Counted from the first letter of the stretch, positions 1-9,156 are shown. The stretch is 64,000 bases of DNA from Anaerobacillus isosaccharinicus (GCF_001866075.3 NZ_CP063356.1:2098164-2162163); one strand, 5' to 3'. The notes: generated by a model from the letters alone, not told the origin. Numbers and translations are program-made.

Positions 1-12
1 TCCCTTTACCAT
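1..12 (-). CDS. start of a divergent gene running off the left edge
   Basis: The complement has an ATG at 12 preceded by a GGAG ribosome binding site at about 19-22, with codons for Met-Val-Lys-Gly before the window ends. This is too little to identify. The gene would be divergent from the glycosylase gene, with about 145 bp between them. Confidence 0.4.
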
Positions 13-157
13 GTTTACTCCTACCATTTTAACAAAAAATTATTCAACTGTGAGATAGTAAGTTTAGGAAGTTTTTTTCAGGTTAATCTCTATTAAAGAA
101 GAAGTTAGGAGATTGTTCCAAGTTCAGGTATATTATTACGTGAGGGAGTGAAGAAAA

Positions 158-1039
158 GTGGATTTTCAGTTGTCTGGACCATATAATTATAGTCGCGTTC
201 TTGAACGTTTGAGCTATGATCCATTAAATGTGATCGAAAAGGAAAGAAATACAATTAAAGTTCCTTTAAAAATATATGAGAAATTCATTATAGCAAATGT
301 TTCATTTTCAGGGGATAGTCAAAATCCTGTTTGTCATATCGAATTACCTTCTCAGTTTGAAGAAGAAGGAGTACGCCGACTTAAAGGAATTTTTCAACTT
401 GAAGTTCCTTTAGATGAGGTTAACAACCACTTTTTACATACAGATTTAGAGCCATTATTTAAACAATTTTCCGGGATGCCGTTAATCTGTGATTTTGACC
501 TTTATTTTTGTATGATGAAAACGATCATTCATCAGCAGTTAAATATCCGTTTTGCGTATACTCTTACAGAGCGATTTGTAAAAAGCTATGGAACTGAAAA
601 AGATGGCGTTTGGTTTTATCCATCACCTGAAACAGTTAGCAAATTAGATTATGAAGACTTACGGAAATTGCAGTTTAGTCAGCGAAAAGCGGAGTACGTC
701 ATTGATACATCTAGATTGATTGCTGAAGGTAAATTAGATTTAGCTGAACTAAGAGTAATGACAGATGACGATGTTATTGCTGAATTGGTAAAAATAAGAG
801 GGGTTGGGTATTGGACAGCAGAAAATATTCTTCTATTTGGACTAGGTAGACAAAACTTGTTTCCAGTGAAAGATATTGGTATTCAAAATGCGTTGAAAAA
901 CTTGTACAAGCTAGATCAAAAACCAACACTTGAAGAAATGTTACACTATAGTGATCGTTGGTCACCATATAAAAGCTATGCCTCCCTTTATCTATGGGAG
1001 AGTTTAGATAATCAAAAAGCACCGGAGTTGAAGAAATGA
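158..1039 (+). CDS. DNA-3-methyladenine glycosylase, HhH-GPD (AlkA/YfjP type)
   Basis: Base-excision-repair glycosylase that would remove alkylated bases such as 3-methyladenine. A helix-hairpin-helix ([15 protein letters not shown], residues about 211-225) is followed by the catalytic Asp ([12 protein letters not shown], about D239), which is the HhH-GPD signature. The 293 aa length fits Bacillus YfjP-like proteins with an N-terminal AlkA-like beta domain. The start is GTG at 158, 4-10 nt after GAGGGAGTG. The gene overlaps rlmCD by 4 nt (ATGA), so the two are probably translationally coupled. The exact lesion specificity cannot be read from sequence. Confidence 0.9.
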   Translation: MDFQLSGPYNYSRVLERLSYDPLNVIEKERNTIKVPLKIYEKFIIANVSFSGDSQNPVCHIELPSQFEEEGVRRLKGIFQLEVPLDEVNNHFLHTDLEPLFKQFSGMPLICDFDLYFCMMKTIIHQQLNIRFAYTLTERFVKSYGTEKDGVWFYPSPETVSKLDYEDLRKLQFSQRKAEYVIDTSRLIAEGKLDLAELRVMTDDDVIAELVKIRGVGYWTAENILLFGLGRQNLFPVKDIGIQNALKNLYKLDQKPTLEEMLHYSDRWSPYKSYASLYLWESLDNQKAPELKK

Positions 1040-2424
1040 AAAATGAAAAAGTATCAGTAAAAGTAGGGCAGGAGTTTTTACTCACAATTAAACGTCTAGG
1101 GATTAACGGGGAAGGTGTCGGCTATTATAAAAAACATGTCGTCTTCGTTCCTGGAGCACTTCCTGGAGAAGAAGTGTTTGTAACTGTTACAGATGCGAAA
1201 GAAAAATTTTCAGAAGCAAAAATAAAACGAATTCGCACTAAATCACAAGATCGCATCGAACCACCTTGTCCAGTTTATGATAAATGTGGAGGCTGTCAGC
1301 TTCAGCACTTAGATTACAACGCACAACTAAAAGAAAAGCGAGACATTGTTAGACAAGCCTTCGAACGCCATACAAAGCTTACTGCTGAAAAACTGCCGTT
1401 AAAAGAAACAATTGGTATGGAAGATCCATGGAACTATCGTAATAAAAGTCAGCTTCAGGTAGGACATAATCAACACGAAGTTATTGCTGGTTTATATGGT
1501 ATGAACTCACATGATTTAATTGATATTTCCGACTGTGCTATTCAGCACCCAGCGACAAATAAAGTGACGCAGACTGTGAAGGCGATTTTACAAGAATTGA
1601 AAATACCTATCTATCTTGAAAAAAAGCGAAAAGGTGTCGTTCGGACGATCGTTACAAGAGTTGGTTTTAGTACTGGTGATGTGCAGCTAGTTCTCATTAC
1701 CGCTACAAAAGAAATTCCAGATAAAGATCAGCTAATTGAAGAAATTAAAAAACGTCTTCCAGAAGTGAAATCTGTTTTACAAAACATTAATGGCCGTAGA
1801 ACATCGCTTATTTTTGGTGACGAAACGGTTCATTTACATGGAGAAGAAGTTATTCAAGAAGCTTTGGGAGACTTACAATTTGAATTGTCAGCTCGCGCCT
1901 TCTTTCAGTTAAATCCAATTCAAACCGTGAAGCTTTATGACGAAGTAAAAAAAGCCGCACAGCTAACTGGAACTGAAAAGCTAGTAGACGCTTATTGCGG
2001 TGTCGGTACGATTGGCCTTTGGCTAGCTCCTCATGTCAAGGAATTGCGAGGAATGGATGTTATCCCAGAAGCAATAGAAGATGCTAGACGTAATGCCCAA
2101 AGACATGGCTTCAGTCATGCTTTGTACGAAGAAGGAAAAGCAGAAGAAATCCTTCCTAAATGGCAAAAACAAGGTTGGAAACCAGACGTATTCGTCGTCG
2201 ACCCACCAAGAACAGGCTGTGACCGTAAACTTCTAGAAGCGATGATCAAAGCCAAACCAAAGCGTATCGTATATGTTTCTTGTAATCCTTCAACATTGGC
2301 CAAAGATGTCGATGTGTTGATGAAAGCCGGCTTTAAGTTAGAAAACTTGCAGCCGGTGGATATGTTTCCGCATACGAGCCATGTGGAGTGTATCTCGCAA
2401 CTCATTTTAAATGAAGGCAACTAA
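1036..2424 (+). CDS. rlmCD: 23S rRNA (uracil-C5)-methyltransferase RlmCD
   Basis: SAM-dependent RNA m5U methyltransferase (B. subtilis RlmCD/YefA; modifies U747 and U1939). An N-terminal TRAM domain (about 1-65) is followed by a 4Fe-4S cysteine cluster ([12 protein letters not shown] plus a Cys near 167), the SAM motif [10 protein letters not shown] (about 318) and the catalytic Cys in [11 protein letters not shown] (about 417). It ends with the conserved [11 protein letters not shown]. At 462 aa it is full length. A terminator overlaps its stop codon, and a serine recombinase gene lies immediately beyond in the opposite orientation. The 3' end of this gene is a known integration site for mobile elements in other Firmicutes. 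Confidence 0.95.
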   Translation: MKNEKVSVKVGQEFLLTIKRLGINGEGVGYYKKHVVFVPGALPGEEVFVTVTDAKEKFSEAKIKRIRTKSQDRIEPPCPVYDKCGGCQLQHLDYNAQLKEKRDIVRQAFERHTKLTAEKLPLKETIGMEDPWNYRNKSQLQVGHNQHEVIAGLYGMNSHDLIDISDCAIQHPATNKVTQTVKAILQELKIPIYLEKKRKGVVRTIVTRVGFSTGDVQLVLITATKEIPDKDQLIEEIKKRLPEVKSVLQNINGRRTSLIFGDETVHLHGEEVIQEALGDLQFELSARAFFQLNPIQTVKLYDEVKKAAQLTGTEKLVDAYCGVGTIGLWLAPHVKELRGMDVIPEAIEDARRNAQRHGFSHALYEEGKAEEILPKWQKQGWKPDVFVVDPPRTGCDRKLLEAMIKAKPKRIVYVSCNPSTLAKDVDVLMKAGFKLENLQPVDMFPHTSHVECISQLILNEGN

Positions 2425-2446
2425 CCCTTTCGGGTGTTGCCTTCTT
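2413..2446. terminator. intrinsic terminator at the end of rlmCD
   Basis: The arms GAAGGCAAC and GTTGCCTTC with a short CCC-TTTC-GGG apex overlap the rlmCD stop codon. The hairpin also separates the convergent recombinase gene. Confidence 0.8.
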
Positions 2447-3930
2447 AAGTAGCTTGTAAAGGATTGACGAAGCTGTAAAGGATATGGACATCACCATCTT
2501 TATTTATAGTTACCTTCTCAACTAATGAATGCAGGATTTGAGGAGTTAAATCCTTGAGAGATAAGATATCCTTTAGCTTATTACTGATATGGATCGCATA
2601 ATTTTCATCTTCGCATTCCTGCAACTTTTCTTTAAGATGAGTATTCTTATACTGAAGAGATTTAATATTGTTATCTGTTAATTCACGATATTCTACTAAT
2701 TCCTCTTTTGTAATATCATTTTCCATATACAGATCTACGTAATTGAGCTTCTTAGTTTTTAATTTGTCGATTTCCGTTTGAGTTACATCGAGCTCTCTCA
2801 GAATTTGTTGTTTCCTTTTATTTAACTTTTTTAACAACGTACTCTTAAAGCTTTCTTCTTTCAACTGATTAAAAAGGGCACGAAGATCTTCGACAATAAC
2901 TTGTATTAGCTCTTTTTCTCGAATTACAACACGGTTAGGGCAGAAGGTTTGACCATACCGAATGTTCCCGCCACAACGGTAGCCTTTTTGATTGGCTTTA
3001 TACCACATTCCTTTTTGGCACTCATCGCAGTATAGAATATTGGTGAAAAGGTGCCTTTTGGGTGCTGTGGCTGTTCTTGTTCGGCTTTGTATTAAATCTT
3101 GCACTGTATTAAAGGTGTCTTTAGGGATTATCGCTTCATGTGTATCTTTAATAATGATTTGATTTTCTGTTTCTAACTCACGTCTTTTTGACGAAGTAAC
3201 CATAATTGTTTCGGTTCTACTTTGTACTAGATCACCACAATAATGGGGGTTGCTAAGTATTTTTTTTATTGTAGAACCGTGCCATTGGTTAGAAGCGTTT
3301 ACTTTATTAGCTATTTTCGCCGGAGTAGGAATAGCCTCTTCAGTTAATTTCTTTGCGATTGTATCCATCCCGGTACCACTTAGGTAATCTTGAAAAATAC
3401 GGTGTACAGTAGCTGGTGTATTATCATTCTTGATTTTAAGGATACCGTTTTCGGATCTATAACCATAAGGTGGATTAGATCCAACAAAGAGACCACGTTG
3501 GGCTTTTGCTGACTTGGCTTGCTTATTCCGACGGCTACTGTTAGCTGATTCATTTTCATACAGCCAAGCAAATAATCCGAAGTTCTGAACATTCCCTTCT
3601 ACTGTGTTGATGGAATTATCTAAACAAACGATATGAATGTTATTAAATTGACAGATATCTCTTAGCTCGTAGGAGAGTTTTCCATTACGTGCTAAGCGGG
3701 AAAGTTCTTTTTGCTAAAATAACGTCATACATACCTGCTTTTCCATCTTCAATTAGAGCCTTTAATCCAGGTCGATTTTCTTTTGTTCCTGACTGCTTAT
3801 CCGTATAAATATTAACGATCTCCCAATTTTGTTGGGCGGCATAATTTCGGAAAATGTCAATCTGGTTGTCTATAGATGTACTTTGAATTTCTAGTACTGT
3901 AGAAACACGAGCATATATTGCGCATCTCAT
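2445..3930 (-). pseudogene. large serine recombinase, single frameshift
   Basis: The start at 3930 gives an N-terminal resolvase domain with the catalytic serine at residue 10 (MRCAIYARVS). It breaks after DVILAK near 3715 because an A-run has five A instead of four. Removing one A restores one open frame of about 494 aa to 2445: KELSRLARNGKLSYELRD, then recombinase domain (GLFVGSNPPYGYRS), zinc ribbon (ILYCDECQKGMWYKANQKG) and a C-terminal coiled coil. That is the standard large serine integrase layout. It abuts rlmCD, as yefB abuts yefA in B. subtilis. The break could be a real mutation, a sequencing error or, less likely, programmed slippage. Confidence 0.85.
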
Positions 3931-4088
3931 TAATAATCACCACCATGAGTAACTTTTTCATGAGATGCTGGCGAGTTTACTTTATCATTATTAACAACTT
4001 TCTCCATTTCTATTTCAACTAATTGCTGAAGAATGCGATTAATATTTACTCCTTTATCTGGTGATGCATAAGTTCGTAATACTTTCAT
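3930..4088 (-). CDS. 52-aa protein upstream of the recombinase
   Basis: ATG at 4088 follows a good AGGAGAAG site, and the TAA at 3930-3932 overlaps the recombinase ATG (TAATG), so the two are cotranscribed and coupled. The sequence begins MKVLRTYASPDKG and is otherwise acidic and polar. No family is recognised. Small partner ORFs of this kind are common ahead of serine recombinase genes, but no role can be assigned. Confidence 0.6.
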   Translation of the reverse strand: MKVLRTYASPDKGVNINRILQQLVEIEMEKVVNNDKVNSPASHEKVTHGGDY

Positions 4089-4240
4089 GTGACACTTCTC
4101 CTCTATGATTTTTTTCTATGAATAAATTTCGGTATTTTCGGCACCGGAAATAGTTAGCCAATAAAAAAGGTTATATTCAAAAGGGGAAATTGGTTTCAGG
4201 TGGTGCTAAGCGCTAATCTCCCCTAATTAATTCCAAATAA

Positions 4241-4364
4241 AAAACCGCAGATGTAGAAAAGAAGATACACTGCTCCGAAGCATTCATTAAGGTAATAAAT
4301 TGATAGATTCCTTGTGAATGCTTTGGATTGGCGTGGTTCTTCCTCCGTCCAATCTGCGGCTTTT
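4241..4364. ncRNA. structured RNA element, copy 1
   Basis: The outer stem is CCGCAGA (4245-4251) with TCTGCGG (4353-4359). The central hairpin is AAGCATTCA (4278-4286) with TGAATGCTT (4315-4323), extended by AAGG/CCTT. A third hairpin is GATTGG/CCAATC, enclosing GGTTCTTCCTCC. Its sequence and architecture are shared with a second copy 280 bp downstream. The flanks are A/T-rich on both sides, so the transcribed strand is not decided. No RNA family is recognised. Confidence 0.55.
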
Positions 4365-4521
4365 AAGTGTGGAGCTTAACATAAAATTTTTGGTATCTTA
4401 CTATTTTGCGTAAAATCAATACTTTTTCTTTACAGTCATCATGCTTACAATAAAGTTGTTTCATAGTTTGTTCGTTTTGTAAAAAACATTACTTAATAAG
4501 TGGCCCCCTTTTATACCAATA

Positions 4522-4634
4522 GAAAAACCCCGCAGAAGTAGGAGAAGACACACTGCTCTCAAGGAATAAGGTAGTTATCATACTACCTTATATTCTTGAG
4601 ATTGCAGGTTCTCCCTCCAATCTACGGGGTTTTA
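4522..4634. ncRNA. structured RNA element, copy 2
   Basis: The outer stem is CCCCG (4528-4532) with CGGGG (4625-4629), continued by AGA/TCT. The central hairpin is ATAAGGTAGT (4566-4575) with ACTACCTTAT (4582-4591), on a lower stem CTCAAG/CTTGAG. A third hairpin, AGATTG/CAATCT, encloses GGTTCTCCCTC. Blocks shared with copy 1 are GCAGA-GTAG, AGAAGA, ACACTGCTC, GATTG and GGTTCTYCCTCC. The central arms differ in sequence but keep pairing, which is compensatory change expected of a folded RNA. Confidence 0.55.
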
Positions 4635-4829
4635 ACATTTATTCTATAGTTTTTTATTTTGAATGTTTTCTAATTACTCGCAGTTCAATTTATGAGTTTA
4701 AGTCTATGCTTTAATTCTTATTATGTCAAGAACTTTTTCGGAAAAACTTTTATGAATTCGGAAACTCTAATAGATGCACAGAATAGGATATCTTCCTTAA
4801 AGATACCTGAAAGAAAATTAATCTAATAG

Positions 4830-4858
4830 TTGACACTTACCATAAGGGTTTATTAACA
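4830..4858 (+). promoter_or_regulatory. sigma-A-like promoter for the 54-aa gene
   Basis: A perfect -35 TTGACA at 4830-4835 has a weaker -10 (TATTAA 4851-4856 or TTAACA 4853-4858). It would start a transcript near 4865, just before the leader RNA. Confidence 0.5.
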
Positions 4859-4889
4859 TCTTATCAAGAACAAAAAAATAATAGGTATT

Positions 4890-5003
4890 AAAAACCTGTA
4901 GATTTAGATAACGGAAGCACCGTATGAGTTAGGCATGCCTTTTGGCATGGTTATATCTTGATACATGTGCGTCCGTTTTCTGGTTTGCAGGTTTTTTATT
5001 TTT
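4890..5003 (+). promoter_or_regulatory. structured leader RNA with terminator (riboswitch-like)
   Basis: AAAAACCTG (4890-4898) pairs with CAGGTTTTT (4988-4996), which runs into TTATTTTT, giving a terminator-like closing stem. Inside it, AACGGA-a-GCAC (about 4910-4920) pairs with GTGC-g-TCCGTT (about 4967-4977). That stem encloses a hairpin with CATGCC/GGCATG arms (around 4935-4949) and two purine/U-rich internal strands. This is the layout of a ligand- or protein-responsive leader. I do not recognise the class. The gene starts 21 nt beyond the U-run. Confidence 0.5.
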
Positions 5004-5024
5004 CCTAAAAGGAGATTTATTGCC

Positions 5025-5189
5025 ATGCAAAAGTTTTTTGATGAAATCGAACATGAAAATGGAGCAATTCAGTCTAAGCAATTACAGTCAGATTTTTTAC
5101 GTATCAAGAAGTATATAATGAGACACAGTAGCAAAAAACAGGAATTTTTCCAGAAGCTCCAATCGAAGGAGGTATCAGATATCAGATAA
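5025..5189 (+). CDS. 54-aa protein of unknown function behind the leader RNA
   Basis: ATG at 5025 follows AAAAGGAG by 9 nt, so this start is preferred over an upstream in-frame ATG at 4965, which lies inside the leader RNA structure. The product (MQKFFDEIEHENGAIQSK...) is small, charged and predicted helical, with no signal peptide or membrane segment. No family is recognised. It is the only gene directly downstream of the leader and presumably its target. Confidence 0.6.
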   Translation: MQKFFDEIEHENGAIQSKQLQSDFLRIKKYIMRHSSKKQEFFQKLQSKEVSDIR

Positions 5190-5318
5190 GTACGTTTAAC
5201 ACATTCTTAAACATTGGATTAGCTTTACTCTAAGTCATCATAAAACCAAAATTTCAGTTTATAGATTTAGATTATGGTGAAAATAAAGTAGGGTAGATAG
5301 AATATGGAGATGGTTAAG

Positions 5319-5489
5319 TTGAAAAAGTTTGAATACAGAACAGTAGAAATCAAAAATGATATTTGGTTTGGAACCTCTTATAATAATGCGGATGAGACGT
5401 TAAATAAGCTTGGTGAGAAAGGTTGGGCAGTAGTTGCATCATTTCAAAAAGGAGATGATATTTACTATACGCTTATGCGGGAGATGTAA
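5319..5489 (+). CDS. DUF4177 family small protein
   Basis: A 56-aa protein starting MKKFEYRTVEIKN and containing LNKLGEKGWAVVASF, the DUF4177 pattern of a short beta-alpha-beta protein of unknown function. A TTG at 5319 sits 9 nt after GGAG and matches where family members begin. The in-frame ATG at 5304 lacks a good site. It stands alone between the leader-RNA gene and a strong terminator. Confidence 0.75.
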   Translation: MKKFEYRTVEIKNDIWFGTSYNNADETLNKLGEKGWAVVASFQKGDDIYYTLMREM

Positions 5490-5593
5490 TATATAATACG
5501 TTAATATGTGTTAAAAGTTTTGCCATCTTAACTGGTACAATTGTTTTCAATGGCATTTTGAATGAGCAGTTTATTATAGTACTTTATTCTAAG

Positions 5594-5627
5594 AAGCTGA
5601 TATTCCATTTATGGAATATCAGCTTTT
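5594..5627. terminator. intrinsic terminator after the DUF4177 gene
   Basis: The arms AAGCTGATATTCCA and TGGAATATCAGCTT are perfectly paired and followed by a T-run. Confidence 0.85.
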
Positions 5628-5686
5628 TATGTTCAAATTATTGCGCAGTAGAAACTGTGTAGCAAAGATCTGTTCATGCAAATATA

Positions 5687-5736
5687 AAAATGCAGAGTTA
5701 GGTAGTATTTTTTATACTATAACCTGCATTTTTATT
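5687..5736. terminator. second hairpin, bidirectional terminator-like
   Basis: AAAAATGCAG pairs with CTGCATTTTT, with an inner TAGTAT/ATACTA stem. A-run and T-run flanks suit either direction. Confidence 0.6.
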
Positions 5737-5789
5737 ATTCCATAGTAGTATATGAATACAAAACTTTAAGTTAATTGTGACATCAACTA

Positions 5790-6001
5790 TTAATTATGAA
5801 TTTTTCTAGTCTCGGTAATTTGATCTATATGATGTAATGCATGGTACACAAACATGCGTAAAAAATCTCTAACTGTCATCTCTTCAAATGGTGAAGTAGT
5901 GGATTGGTCAAGCGAATTAGGGAGTTGTTTTACAAATCTACCAATATGTTCTCTAATATACTTAAATAGTTCAACATGGCATTAAACCATGCTTCCTTCT
6001 T
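5790..6001 (-). pseudogene. remnant of a DinB-superfamily protein
   Basis: The reverse frame reads VELFKYIREHIGRFVKQL then MTVRDFLRMFVYHALHHIDQI to a TAA at 5790-5792. The His-rich C-terminal helix with HALHHIDQI is typical of DinB/bacillithiol-transferase-like metal-binding proteins. Upstream the reading shifts frame at AWFNAM, and no start or N-terminal half remains. It is truncated against the end of the DUF368 gene. Confidence 0.6.
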
Positions 6002-6002
6002 T

Positions 6003-6842
6003 TTAAATTTTAGATAGATTATTTTTATGTTCAAAACGACCTAGTAATATGGCCAACAAGGATCCCATGAGAAACATTGCAATACATAAAATAGTGTAAG
6101 GAACTGTTGCTGGAAAACCAGGGAAAGTGACAATGAGTGATCCAAAAACTAAGCCGATCATGATGGCGTATGTTAATGTACTAAATTGACGTAACAAGTA
6201 TTGGATTAACTTGCTCGTAATAATAATACCAATGACTATTCCTAAACCTATAACGAGAATTACTGCCAAATTTAAGGTTGAAATTGCATTAATGACGGTC
6301 GGATAAACACCCAGTAATAGAAAAATCAAAGACCCGCTAATCCCTGGTAAGATCATGGCCGAGCTAGCAAGCCAACCAGAGAAAAATAGAAATATATACT
6401 CACTAAAGCTTAAGTTTGTCCAGATTGCTTGCTTGCCATCGTCATGAATTAAGCTAGTAGAAGCTACTAGTATAGTAGCCATTATTAATAATGTGTAATG
6501 ACTAACTTGAAATGTCTTTTTGTAATTTGCTGTTCGGAGCAGAAACGGGATTATCCCTAAAATTAGCCCATTAAAAAAGAAAAATAAAGGTTGGGAGTGA
6601 TTGATGATAAGCCATTCAATTAAACGACTAAACACTATTAACGCAATCCCAATACCAAGTAGTAGTGGGGCTAAAAATAATAAGTGTTTTCGCCAATCTT
6701 TACTAAACACACCATTAATAGATGCAAGTAACTCATGATAAATACCTAAAACCATTGCAATTGTCCCACCACTAATTCCGGGGATTAAGTCAGTAATCCC
6801 CATAATAATACCACGAATAACATTTCGCATAAAGTTGTTCAT
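6003..6842 (-). CDS. DUF368 undecaprenyl-phosphate translocase (PopT-like)
   Basis: A 279-aa polytopic membrane protein with the two inverted-repeat motifs of DUF368: DLIPGISGGTIAMVLGIY near the N-terminus and LPGISGSLIFLLLGVY in the middle. DUF368 (PopT) proteins flip undecaprenyl phosphate back across the membrane, recycling the lipid carrier of peptidoglycan and teichoic acid synthesis, and have been linked to growth at alkaline pH. The start is ATG at 6842 after AGAGGAG. It lies near uppP (8341), which makes undecaprenyl phosphate outside the membrane, so the two act in consecutive steps. Substrate assignment rests on the family. Confidence 0.85.
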   Translation of the reverse strand: MNNFMRNVIRGIIMGITDLIPGISGGTIAMVLGIYHELLASINGVFSKDWRKHLLFLAPLLLGIGIALIVFSRLIEWLIINHSQPLFFFFNGLILGIIPFLLRTANYKKTFQVSHYTLLIMATILVASTSLIHDDGKQAIWTNLSFSEYIFLFFSGWLASSAMILPGISGSLIFLLLGVYPTVINAISTLNLAVILVIGLGIVIGIIITSKLIQYLLRQFSTLTYAIMIGLVFGSLIVTFPGFPATVPYTILCIAMFLMGSLLAILLGRFEHKNNLSKI

Positions 6843-7059
6843 ATCTCCTCTTAGAAACTATCGCAATTTTGACAGATGGTAAAAACGACTAGCGTAATCG
6901 AAAATGTACGTAGATTTAAATATACAGTATCTAGTTATGTTCTAGCAATTAAAAAAACGTAAAGTTAAGCTCGAGTCATTTTATGTATGAAAAGGTATTT
7001 AAGTAAAAGAATAGAAGTGACTTAGTTAACATTAATCATAACTAGGAGTGTGAGTACAT

Positions 7060-8298
7060 TTGTTATTAGTATTATTGCTAATAGTCCTTGTTTTTTTATC
7101 TGCCTTCTTTTCATCTGCAGAAACAGCATTTTCAAGTGTTAATCAAATACGTTTAAAAAATTATGTGGAACAAAAACGCACAGGAAGTGTGAAGGCGCTC
7201 TATATTGCAGAGAATTTCGACCGGGCACTATCAACCATTCTAGTTGGAAACAACATTGTAAATATATCTGCCGCGACGATCTCTGCAAAGTTAGCAACAG
7301 ACATTTTCGGGGCAACTATTGGTTTACCACTAAGTACATTTGCTATGACTGTAATTATCCTAATTTTTGGAGAAATACTACCTAAGTCATTTGCAAAAGA
7401 ACATGCTGAACAATTGGCTTTACAAATAGCGGGGATATTGCTTTTTCTAATGAAAGTATTAAGTCCAATTATTTGGTTTTTTGTTAAGTTAAAAGTATTG
7501 CTTTCCAAGGTGATTAAACAAAAGAATGATTTACCTACTTATACCGAAGAGGAGATAAAAGAATTATTAAACCTTAGTGAAGCTGAAGGTGTGATTGACA
7601 GGAAAGAAAATGAGCTTGTGCATCGTTCTCTTAGTTTTAACGATATTAGTGTCAATCAAATATTTGTGTCAAGGATAAATGTTATAGCAATCGACATTAA
7701 TCATCCTATAGAAGAGATAAAACAAATCTTTTTAAAGGAACGATACTCGAGAATCCCAATATACGAGGAGCATGTTGATAATATCATCGGGATTTTATCC
7801 GAAAGGGAATTTTTGGGTAAAATGCTTCAAAATGATGAATTAAATATTAGAGACCTTTTAAGAAAACCTATTTTTGTTATTGAAACTTTAAAGATAGCCG
7901 ACCTTTTACCGGAATTACAAAAAAATAAAACGCATATGGCGATTGTTATTGACGAATTTGGAGGTACAGCAGGTATAATAACGATGGAAGATATTTTAGA
8001 AGAATTAGTCGGGGAAATTTTGGATGAACACGATGAAAAGATAAGTTACATGAACCAAATTGATCGAGATAATTACGAGTTTTTTGCTGAGGTTCCTTTG
8101 AGAGATTTCGCAAAAATCTTGAAAATTCCTACTCTAAATAGCTCTTACCAAACTTTAGGAGGTTGGGTAATCGAAAAATTTGAACAAGTTCCGAATTATG
8201 GGGATCAATTTCAATACGAACATTTAACAATCATCATTAATGAAATGGAAAATAGAAGAGTAAAAAAAGTCTTGGTGAAGCTAAATCAAAAGCAGTAA
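7060..8298 (+). CDS. hemolysin C/CorC family CNNM-CBS membrane protein
   Basis: A 412-aa protein with an N-terminal DUF21/CNNM membrane domain (about 1-190; four hydrophobic segments, including VGNNIVNISAATISAKLAT), a CBS pair (about 200-325, FGGTAGIITMEDILEELVG) and a C-terminal CorC_HlyC domain. CNNM proteins are implicated in Mg2+ or other divalent cation efflux. The start is TTG at 7060 after AGGAGTGTGAG. It is followed 43 bp later by uppP on the same strand. A paralogue is at 9242-10531 on the other strand. Confidence 0.9.
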   Translation: MLLVLLLIVLVFLSAFFSSAETAFSSVNQIRLKNYVEQKRTGSVKALYIAENFDRALSTILVGNNIVNISAATISAKLATDIFGATIGLPLSTFAMTVIILIFGEILPKSFAKEHAEQLALQIAGILLFLMKVLSPIIWFFVKLKVLLSKVIKQKNDLPTYTEEEIKELLNLSEAEGVIDRKENELVHRSLSFNDISVNQIFVSRINVIAIDINHPIEEIKQIFLKERYSRIPIYEEHVDNIIGILSEREFLGKMLQNDELNIRDLLRKPIFVIETLKIADLLPELQKNKTHMAIVIDEFGGTAGIITMEDILEELVGEILDEHDEKISYMNQIDRDNYEFFAEVPLRDFAKILKIPTLNSSYQTLGGWVIEKFEQVPNYGDQFQYEHLTIIINEMENRRVKKVLVKLNQKQ

Positions 8299-8340
8299 AC
8301 AGCTATAGATTGCGGGTTATACCAATTTCGGGAGAGAAAC

Positions 8341-9153
8341 ATGGAAGCATTAATCTTCTTATTAAAATATCTATTTTTAGGGATTTTTCAGGGAATTACG
8401 GAACCTATCCCTGTATCATCTAGTGGTCATCTAATCCTACTACAAGAAATAATAGGTGTTGAGCTAGGTGGGTTGACCTTTGAAGTTATCGTCAATTTTG
8501 CTTCATTAATTGCAGTGTTAATGATCTATCGCGACTCAGTATCCAAACTTTTCTTGGGAGCTACGCATTACCTAATTAGTAGGCAAAAAAAGGATCAGGA
8601 AAATTTCCGCTTTATTGTGTACTTAATTATTGGGACAGTACCAGCTGTTATAATAGGGCTATTATTAGGAGATCAAATTGCTGAACATTTAACAGGTGTA
8701 AAAGTAATTGGAGCGACCTTACTTGTAACAGGTATAGCGCTTTGGTTCATCCGTAACCTTCGTGGGAGAAAAAATGATTCAGATCTATCAATTAAGGATG
8801 CAGTTATTGTCGGACTTGCTCAGGCTGTTGCCCTCATCCCTGGAATTAGTAGGTCGGGTGCTACGATTGTGGCAGCAATGGCACTTGGAATGAAACAAGA
8901 AACCGCTTTGAAGTTTTCCTTTCTATTATATATTCCTGTAAGCGTAGGAGGAATAGTTTTAGCAATATCAGATTTATTAAAAATGCCTAGTTTCACTGAA
9001 TTACTAGTTCCATACCTAATTGCCTTTATCGGGTCGTTAGTGGCATCTTATTATTCGTTAAGATGGTTTATGGGAATTATGGCGAGAGGGAATTTAGTTT
9101 ACTTTTCAATTTATTGTTTTGTCGTTGGGACACTAGCAATCTTAGTATTTTAG
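8341..9153 (+). CDS. uppP: undecaprenyl-diphosphatase UppP (BacA)
   Basis: A 270-aa integral membrane phosphatase that converts undecaprenyl diphosphate to the monophosphate on the outer face of the membrane, and confers bacitracin tolerance when abundant. It carries the two catalytic signatures: GITEPIPVSSSGHL near residue 20 and PGISRSGATIVAAMALG near 165. ATG at 8341 follows GGGAGAGAAAC closely. A bidirectional terminator separates it from the convergent CorC paralogue. Confidence 0.95.
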   Translation: MEALIFLLKYLFLGIFQGITEPIPVSSSGHLILLQEIIGVELGGLTFEVIVNFASLIAVLMIYRDSVSKLFLGATHYLISRQKKDQENFRFIVYLIIGTVPAVIIGLLLGDQIAEHLTGVKVIGATLLVTGIALWFIRNLRGRKNDSDLSIKDAVIVGLAQAVALIPGISRSGATIVAAMALGMKQETALKFSFLLYIPVSVGGIVLAISDLLKMPSFTELLVPYLIAFIGSLVASYYSLRWFMGIMARGNLVYFSIYCFVVGTLAILVF

Positions 9154-9156
9154 AGT

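Noticed and set aside
3380-3592. 70-aa minus-strand ORF between recombinase parts
   Set aside because: It is out of frame with the recombinase. The true frame runs uninterrupted from 3714 to 2445, so this ORF is a shadow.
4241-4634. Ordinary intrinsic terminators
   Set aside because: Multi-helix architecture with conserved internal blocks in two copies is far more than a terminator; no gene ends nearby on either strand.
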